A DNA stretch of 64,000 nucleotides from Hominiventricola aquisgranensis. GTDB lineage: Bacteria; Bacillota; Clostridia; Lachnospirales; Lachnospiraceae. Below, in pieces: positions 59,327-64,000 of the stretch. Position 1 is the stretch's first letter. Every line of letters begins with the position of its first letter. The DNA lies in assembly GCF_040096225.1 (NCBI RefSeq), contig NZ_JBBMFC010000006.1, positions 62,001-126,000 on the forward strand, read 5' to 3'. The notes beneath the pieces are model-generated. The model saw nothing but the letters and a program-made list of their open reading frames with translations. It was not told where the DNA came from and searched no databases. Position numbers and translations under genes: made by a program.

Positions 59327-59956
59327 GAGCCGCAGGCACAAAGCCAGCTTGTCTTTGAGATCCACTTCGGTACCTTCATCGGTGGATACAGTCACGACAT
59401 AATCATCAGAGAAAAAGCCTTCCAGTTCTGCCTTTCCCTCGCCGATTTTATTTCCATCAAAATCCATCAGATAATTGCCCTTTTCGGTGGCCAGATAGTC
59501 TCTGGCAATATTTCCTTCTGCATCCAGAAATACGATGTAATAATCCCGCTCCAGTGTATCGCTTTCCAGAAGCTGCTCCTGGGCATATCCTAAGCAGTTG
59601 TCATCCATATCGTAATATCCATACGTATTACCGGAATTGACTCCTTCCATGTTGTAGATCCATTTCTCCTTTGGATAAGAGATATAGAACCATGGCTCTC
59701 CGCCGGAGGTGATGGTCCATTTGGTGTTGAAGAAGCCTCTTTCTACGATCCGTCCGGCAACTGTACCGTCAGCAATCAGGTCGGAATCGAGGACAATGTC
59801 ATCCAGGTCACCGGTAACGGTGAGGGTGGAGGCATTATTAAGCAGCTCCCGCTGGTCCGATTCAGCAGCTTTTGGAGTATCTTTTCCGCATCCGATGGTT
59901 ACAAGTGAGAACGCCAGTATCAGAAAAAGTACTGTTTTTCTGGTAAATGATTTCAT
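59294..59956 (-). CDS. lipoprotein, possibly LURP-one-like
   Basis: A 220-residue exported protein with a lipoprotein signal and lipobox TIGC (Cys23). The mature part is acidic and beta-rich, with strands such as VAGRIVERGFFNTKWTITSGG and YYIVFLDAEGNIARDY. I do not recognise a firm family; the strand pattern is reminiscent of the LURP-one/scramblase-like fold of its upstream neighbour. It follows that gene by four bases, so they form an operon. Its 3' end has been duplicated (33 bp), leaving a second in-frame stop. AGGAGGAT is 12 bases from the ATG, inside the end of the previous gene. Confidence 0.78.
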   Translation of the reverse strand: MKSFTRKTVLFLILAFSLVTIGCGKDTPKAAESDQRELLNNASTLTVTGDLDDIVLDSDLIADGTVAGRIVERGFFNTKWTITSGGEPWFYISYPKEKWIYNMEGVNSGNTYGYYDMDDNCLGYAQEQLLESDTLERDYYIVFLDAEGNIARDYLATEKGNYLMDFDGNKIGEGKAELEGFFSDDYVVTVSTDEGTEVDLKDKLALCLRLDFYFMSDYSD

Positions 59957-59960
59957 CTAT

Positions 59961-61046
59961 TTAGTCATCCTCCTCATCTCTTGCAATCTCTCTTGCCACC
60001 ATGATCGCCATAGCAGTCATCAGTGGAAGATAATCGGTGTCATAGACGATCATCACAGCATTATCAAAGATCAGATTGTGTATGGTCAGTTCCAGGTCAT
60101 CCATGATGGCACCCAGCATCCGTCCATTGAGAGTGACTGTGAAGTTGTGTCCGATGGAACCAGTATATTCTCTGAGCTCCAGTCTTCCTTCTGTTACATC
60201 CATAGTGAAATGATCCCGGATCAGCTCGAATTTTTTCTCCAGCTTTCCGTAGAGCACATCATTTGCATAGAAGCGATAAGTCGGCAGCACATGAAGAATC
60301 TCTTTCTCTACGCGGAATACTTCTCTGTGAGACGGGTCAAAGATGCGGAATTTGAGAAGAGGAGCTGTTCCATCGATAGAGTAGACCAGATTACCGTCCT
60401 TGTCACACAGATCGAAATGCTGTCCTGTCAGTTTGAAATCTTCTGTAAAGGTGTATACCTCTGATGGTTCAGATTCCGGGATCGGAAGGACTTTACCGGT
60501 ATTTGCATAAGAAGAGATGCTGTCAAACAAATACTTCTGAAGCAGGATCACATCCGAGTGATAGCAGACGCTGTCAGCAGTATTATCTGCAAAATTTTCT
60601 CTCGGAGGGATCAGCGGTTCTGTTATCCGCTTTTTGATCAGACCTGCCAGATCGGAGTAGCCGAGGTACCCGTTGATACCGGAATCGGTGATCCAGAAAT
60701 AGAGATAATTTCCATACTTGTCCGGTCCGAAGATCAGAGCCGGCCGCTTCATAGTACAAATATGTCCCAGATAGCCGCTGCCCAGAGGAGTGGATACATT
60801 TTTGAAGGCTTCATAGAAATCTTCGATTTTTCTCACGGTGTCACCGAAACTGATCATTTTTACAATGTCAGTAGAGTTATTGTAATCTTCCGGGGTTGCC
60901 ATCATCCAGATGGCGACTCCGAAGATCAGAATCACCGTTCCTACGGAGATGAGGACAGAACTGTAATAAAATTTGAAGATTAAGCCAAGCCCAAGAACGG
61001 AAACAATGGCACCAACCAGTCGATAGAGAATACGTCGCAATTTCAT
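59961..61046 (-). CDS. membrane protein with LURP-one-related (LOR/scramblase-like) domain
   Basis: A 361-residue protein. Two hydrophobic helices near the N-terminus (about 6-45) are followed by a soluble region and a C-terminal LOR domain (about 215-360): FKLTGQHFDLCDKDGNLVYSIDGT, LLKFRIFDPSHREVFRVEKE and VMIVYDTDYLPLMTAMAIMVA, which is the tubby/scramblase-like beta-barrel with its closing helix. The function of bacterial LOR proteins is unknown; lipid binding is a guess from the fold. I chose ATG 61046 after AAGGAGGA; an ATG at 61064 overlaps that site. Confidence 0.8.
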   Translation of the reverse strand: MKLRRILYRLVGAIVSVLGLGLIFKFYYSSVLISVGTVILIFGVAIWMMATPEDYNNSTDIVKMISFGDTVRKIEDFYEAFKNVSTPLGSGYLGHICTMKRPALIFGPDKYGNYLYFWITDSGINGYLGYSDLAGLIKKRITEPLIPPRENFADNTADSVCYHSDVILLQKYLFDSISSYANTGKVLPIPESEPSEVYTFTEDFKLTGQHFDLCDKDGNLVYSIDGTAPLLKFRIFDPSHREVFRVEKEILHVLPTYRFYANDVLYGKLEKKFELIRDHFTMDVTEGRLELREYTGSIGHNFTVTLNGRMLGAIMDDLELTIHNLIFDNAVMIVYDTDYLPLMTAMAIMVAREIARDEEDD

Positions 61047-61135
61047 AAGACTCCTCCTTCTCATATGTATTTTATATTATGATTCAAATGATATCATTTT
61101 CAAATTTTGTTGTCACTACCCGAAAGAATCATATC

Positions 61136-61163
61136 TTGACTTTATAGCATTTTTTTATAAAAT
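61136..61163 (+). promoter_or_regulatory. sigma-A promoter of the aminotransferase gene
   Basis: TTGACT (61136-61141), 16-bp spacer, TAAAAT (61158-61163), in the 175-base divergent gap. Confidence 0.55.
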
Positions 61164-61221
61164 AAAACTATTCGGAGTTTCCGGATATCGCAGACAAGGA
61201 TACACAGAGGAGAAAATGAAT

Positions 61222-62394
61222 ATGGATATGATATTTTCAAAAAGAGCCACTCAGATCGAGGAAGGTATTTTTTCAATTCTAAATACAAAGAAAGAAGAAC
61301 TGCTGCAGGCGGGCAGAGAAGTCTATAATTTTTCTGTGGGCACGCCGGATTTTAAAACACCGGAGCATATTATGAAAGCAATGGAAGAGGCCTGCAAGGA
61401 TCCTGATAATTACAAATATGCCATGGCTGACCGGCCGGAAATGCTGGAAGCTATGAAGAATTTTTATAAAAACCGTTTTGGCGTGGAGCTTGAGACAGAT
61501 CAGATCATGAGCATGTATGGATCTCAGGAAGGCATGGCACATATTGCTCTTGTCATGTGTGATCCGGGGGATGTGGTACTGGTGCCAAATCCAGGTTACC
61601 CGGTGTTCGGCATGGGACCACAGCTCATGGGGGCAAAGGTGGAGACGTATCCGCTCTATGCAGAAAATAATTTTCTGCCGGATTTTGCAGATATTCCGGA
61701 GGAGACAGCCAAAGCCGCGAAATTTATGATCATTTCTTATCCGGCCAATCCGGTATGTTCCGTGGCAGATGACAGCTTTTATGAAAAAGCCATTGCATTT
61801 GCAAAAAAATATAATGTGATCCTGCTTCATGACAATGCTTATTCCGATATTATCTTTGGCGGAAAAGAGGGAAAATCTTTCCTGTCTTATCCAGGAGCCA
61901 TGGAAGTGGGGATTGAATTTTATTCTCTGTCCAAGTCTTATAACATGACTGGCATGCGGATCTCTTTTGCGCTTGGTAACAAAGATGTGATCCAGATGTT
62001 CCGGAAAGTCCGTTCTCAGATTGATTACGGCATCTTTCTGCCGATCCAGAAGGCCGCAGTGGCAGCACTGACTGGTCCGCAGGACAATGTAAAAGAGCAG
62101 TGCCGGATCTATGAAGAGAGAAATTATGCGCTCTGCAGAGGCATGAGCAGTATTGGATGGAAGATCCCGGATGGGCAGGGAACCATGTTCGTATGGGCAC
62201 CGATCCCGGAGAATTATACCAGTTCAGAGAGATTTACCCTGGATCTGATGGAGAAGACCGGCATGATCGTAACTCCGGGTACTGCCTTTGGCAATCTGGG
62301 AGAAGGGTATGTGCGGATTGCATTGGTTCATCCGGTGGAAACCATTGAAAAAGTAGTTCGTATCGTAAAGGAAAGTGGTATTCTGGAAGCATGA
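61222..62394 (+). CDS. class I/II PLP-dependent aminotransferase
   Basis: A 390-residue fold-type I aminotransferase. PLP-binding features: the Asn in PANPVC, the Asp/Tyr pair in LLHDNAYSDIIF, and the Schiff-base Lys238 in SLSKSYNMTGMR. The opening GIFSILNTKKEELLQAGREVYNFSVGTPDF resembles LL-diaminopimelate and alanine/aspartate aminotransferases; the exact substrate cannot be called. I chose ATG 61222 because AGGAG lies nine bases upstream; ATG 61216 is only three bases from it. The YdcF gene overlaps the stop by four bases. Confidence 0.88.
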   Translation: MDMIFSKRATQIEEGIFSILNTKKEELLQAGREVYNFSVGTPDFKTPEHIMKAMEEACKDPDNYKYAMADRPEMLEAMKNFYKNRFGVELETDQIMSMYGSQEGMAHIALVMCDPGDVVLVPNPGYPVFGMGPQLMGAKVETYPLYAENNFLPDFADIPEETAKAAKFMIISYPANPVCSVADDSFYEKAIAFAKKYNVILLHDNAYSDIIFGGKEGKSFLSYPGAMEVGIEFYSLSKSYNMTGMRISFALGNKDVIQMFRKVRSQIDYGIFLPIQKAAVAALTGPQDNVKEQCRIYEERNYALCRGMSSIGWKIPDGQGTMFVWAPIPENYTSSERFTLDLMEKTGMIVTPGTAFGNLGEGYVRIALVHPVETIEKVVRIVKESGILEA

Positions 62395-62957
62395 GTTTTG
62401 TAGATGCATATACTGATTTCATTTTCATAGAGGATCAGCCGGAGCAGGCAGACATGATCTTTCTTCCTGGATCTGCAGAAGGAGCACTGCCAGTGCGGGC
62501 GGCACAGCTCTGGAAGGAAGGATATGCGCCATTGGTGCTCCCTTCTGGAAAATATTCCAAGCTGACAGGATATTTTACAGGGCATGGGGATCATGAGACC
62601 GAGTGGGATTATTTTCATGAGATCCTGCTAAAGGAAGGAGTGGCTGATCACGCGATCCTTCAGGAAAAGCAGGCAACTTATACTTATGAAAATGCAATTT
62701 TCTCCCGCAAATTAACTGATAAACTGGGTCTGGACATTAAAAAGGCGATTCTGGTCTGTCAGGCATATCATGCAAGACGTGCGAGCCTTTATTATCAGGT
62801 CTGTTACCCGGAGACTGAGATTCTGGTGTGCCCGGTGATTACCAGAGGCATCAGCCGGGATAACTGGTATCAGCATGAGACAGGTATTGAGACGGTACTG
62901 AAAGAAGTAGAACATTGTGGCAGTCAGTTTGGAGAAATCTTCCGGGCGAGACTATAA
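62391..62957 (+). CDS. YdcF/ElyC-family (DUF218) protein
   Basis: A 188-residue soluble DUF218 protein. Family motifs: IFLPGSAEGALPVRAAQLWKEG, where GS and the following Arg-Ala pattern are typical, the acidic EKQATYTYENAIFSRK (the xxTxENxxx motif) and ILVCQAYHARRASLYYQ. Members include SanA and ElyC, linked to envelope or peptidoglycan-precursor metabolism, and YdcF, which binds SAM. It has no signal peptide or helix, unlike ElyC. It is co-translated with the aminotransferase (ATGA overlap). Confidence 0.87.
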   Translation: MSFVDAYTDFIFIEDQPEQADMIFLPGSAEGALPVRAAQLWKEGYAPLVLPSGKYSKLTGYFTGHGDHETEWDYFHEILLKEGVADHAILQEKQATYTYENAIFSRKLTDKLGLDIKKAILVCQAYHARRASLYYQVCYPETEILVCPVITRGISRDNWYQHETGIETVLKEVEHCGSQFGEIFRARL

Positions 62958-63015
62958 TGCCAAGATTTGTTACGCATAACAACTTTCTGAAGAAAAAGAT
63001 AGATAGAGTAATATT

Positions 63016-63044
63016 ACACTTTTTGCAAATTCCGACTATAATCA
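63016..63044 (+). promoter_or_regulatory. promoter of the D-2-hydroxyacid dehydrogenase gene
   Basis: TTACAC (63016-63021), 17-bp spacer, perfect TATAAT (63039-63044), about 85 bases before the start codon. Confidence 0.6.
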
Positions 63045-63137
63045 TTGACATAAAGAGCAATCCGAAAACGATGTCCGGTTTACCGATATCGCGGAGGCAA
63101 CAAAAATAATCAATCATTATAAAAGGAGAAGAGTAAA

Positions 63138-64000
63138 ATGAAAATCGTAGTATTGGATGGTTACACTGAAAACCCGGGAGATATCAGCTGGGAGCCGCTG
63201 GAAGCACTTGGAGAAGTAACAGTATATGATCGTACATCTTATGAGGAGTCTCCGCTGATCGCTGAGCGTATCGGTGATGCAGAAGTTGTTGTTATCAACA
63301 AGACCCCGATCAGCAAAGAGACTATTGACAAATGCCCGAATATCAAGACAATCGCAGTTCTGGCAACTGGTTACAATGTAGTAGATTATGAGTATGCAAA
63401 ATCCAAAGGAATCCCGGTTCAGAACGTACCGGTATATGGAACTGACAACGTAAGCCAGTTTGCAGTATCCCTTCTGATGGAGGTTTGCTCCCATATCGGA
63501 CATCACAACGAGTCCGTACATAAAGGAGAGTGGGCTAGCAACGCTGACTGGTGCTACTGGCATTATCCGATGATCGAGGTATCTGGAAAGACTGCAGGTA
63601 TCATTGGTCTGGGACGTATTGGTGTCAACACCGCTAAGATCCTGAAAGCAATGAATGTAAATGTTATCGCATACGATGCATTCCAGAGCGAGGCTGGAAA
63701 ACAGGTTGCTACTTATGTAGAGCTTGACGAGCTGCTTGCTAAATCTGACTTTATTTTCCTGCATTGTCCGCTGTTCCCGTCTACTGAGGGGATCATCAAC
63801 AAAGACAACATCGCTAAGATGAAAGACGGCGTGGTTATCATCAACAACAGCCGTGGACCGCTGGTTGTAGAGCAGGATCTGTATGATGCACTGGAGAGCG
63901 GAAAAGTATCTGCAGCAGCAGTTGACGTTGTATCTACAGAGCCGATCAAAGCTGACAATGTTCTGCTGAAAGCGAAAAACTGCATCATCACTCCGCATAT
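63138..64000 (+). CDS. D-2-hydroxyacid dehydrogenase, 3' end outside the window
   Basis: 287 codons are visible of an NAD-dependent D-2-hydroxyacid dehydrogenase, probably of the glycerate/hydroxypyruvate reductase type. It starts MKIVVLDGYTENPGDISWE; the Rossmann motif is GLGRIGVNTAKIL, followed by the acidic residue in AYDAF that favours NAD. Catalytic Arg is in NNSRGPLV, Glu in VVSTEPI, and His in the last visible codons ITPH. Family length is about 315-320 residues, so some 30 codons are missing. Start ATG 63138 after AAAGGAGAAGAG. It has its own promoter. Confidence 0.93.
   Translation, partial: MKIVVLDGYTENPGDISWEPLEALGEVTVYDRTSYEESPLIAERIGDAEVVVINKTPISKETIDKCPNIKTIAVLATGYNVVDYEYAKSKGIPVQNVPVYGTDNVSQFAVSLLMEVCSHIGHHNESVHKGEWASNADWCYWHYPMIEVSGKTAGIIGLGRIGVNTAKILKAMNVNVIAYDAFQSEAGKQVATYVELDELLAKSDFIFLHCPLFPSTEGIINKDNIAKMKDGVVIINNSRGPLVVEQDLYDALESGKVSAAAVDVVSTEPIKADNVLLKAKNCIITPH

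Overview
The window is typical chromosomal DNA of a gut-type member of the Bacillota, most likely Lachnospiraceae (a Blautia- or Ruminococcus-like genome is my guess, at low confidence). The support is moderate GC, strong AGGAGG-type ribosome sites, TTG starts, a class A RNase P RNA, the dgt-dnaG-rpoD-trmK-nif3 gene order, a GyrA-box-less second type II topoisomerase pair, several ECF sigma/anti-sigma loci and many lineage-typical DUF proteins. I see no prophage, CRISPR array, tRNA, rRNA or intact insertion sequence.

Layout. 1-7.8 kb: a truncated hypothetical gene, a class B sortase, a lipoprotein/ComEC-like hydrolase/methyltransferase run, then a thiol-redox cluster (TlpA-like lipoprotein, membrane 4Fe-4S protein, CD1871A-type micropeptide) divergent from an OmpR-type two-component system. 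7.9-20.8 kb: a Zn/Cd-type P-ATPase with a four-unit His/Cys/Asp/Glu-rich N-terminus; a TetR regulator; an MMPL exporter translationally coupled to a 1289-residue GLUG/coiled-coil surface protein; an L,D-transpeptidase; galE; a PTS IIB-like protein. 20.8-25.7 kb: topoisomerase IV-type subunits plus a HAD phosphatase. 25.7-29.7 kb: a SigV/RsiV-type lysozyme-response pair and a second ECF operon with a DUF4349 lipoprotein. 29.7-33.3 kb: a GlgX-like protein that has lost its catalytic aspartates, DUF5662 and LrgAB. 33.3-38.8 kb: the replication/transcription housekeeping cluster. 38.9-44.1 kb: TGS-uridine kinase fusion, AAA-ATPase/PD-(D/E)XK protein, PAP2, divergent deformylase, membrane XRE regulator. 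44.1-48.6 kb: rnpB, GNAT, exonuclease III, a third ECF/anti-sigma pair, a site-2 protease. 48.7-53.2 kb: a TPP-riboswitch-controlled pyrimidine-salvage operon (thiD-tenA-thiZ-thiX-thiY). 53.2-54.6 kb: a large nested palindrome and an Rpn-family nuclease gene with a structured leader. 54.7-64 kb: gltX, UvrD-like helicase, YigZ, DUF1292, two LURP-one-like envelope proteins, an aminotransferase, a YdcF protein and a D-2-hydroxyacid dehydrogenase cut by the window end.

Functionally, the envelope theme is strong: sortase, MMPL/GLUG, L,D-transpeptidase, SigV/RsiV, LrgAB, two further ECF systems and a site-2 protease. The TetR gene and the L,D-transpeptidase gene appear to share a promoter with nearly identical -35 and spacer sequence, which hints at co-regulation. 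The best candidates for undescribed biology are the coupled MMPL plus GLUG protein, the degenerate GlgX, the nested palindrome at 53.27-53.42 kb, and the alternative-pairing leader of the Rpn gene. All functions are read from sequence motifs and remembered families; no database search was possible.
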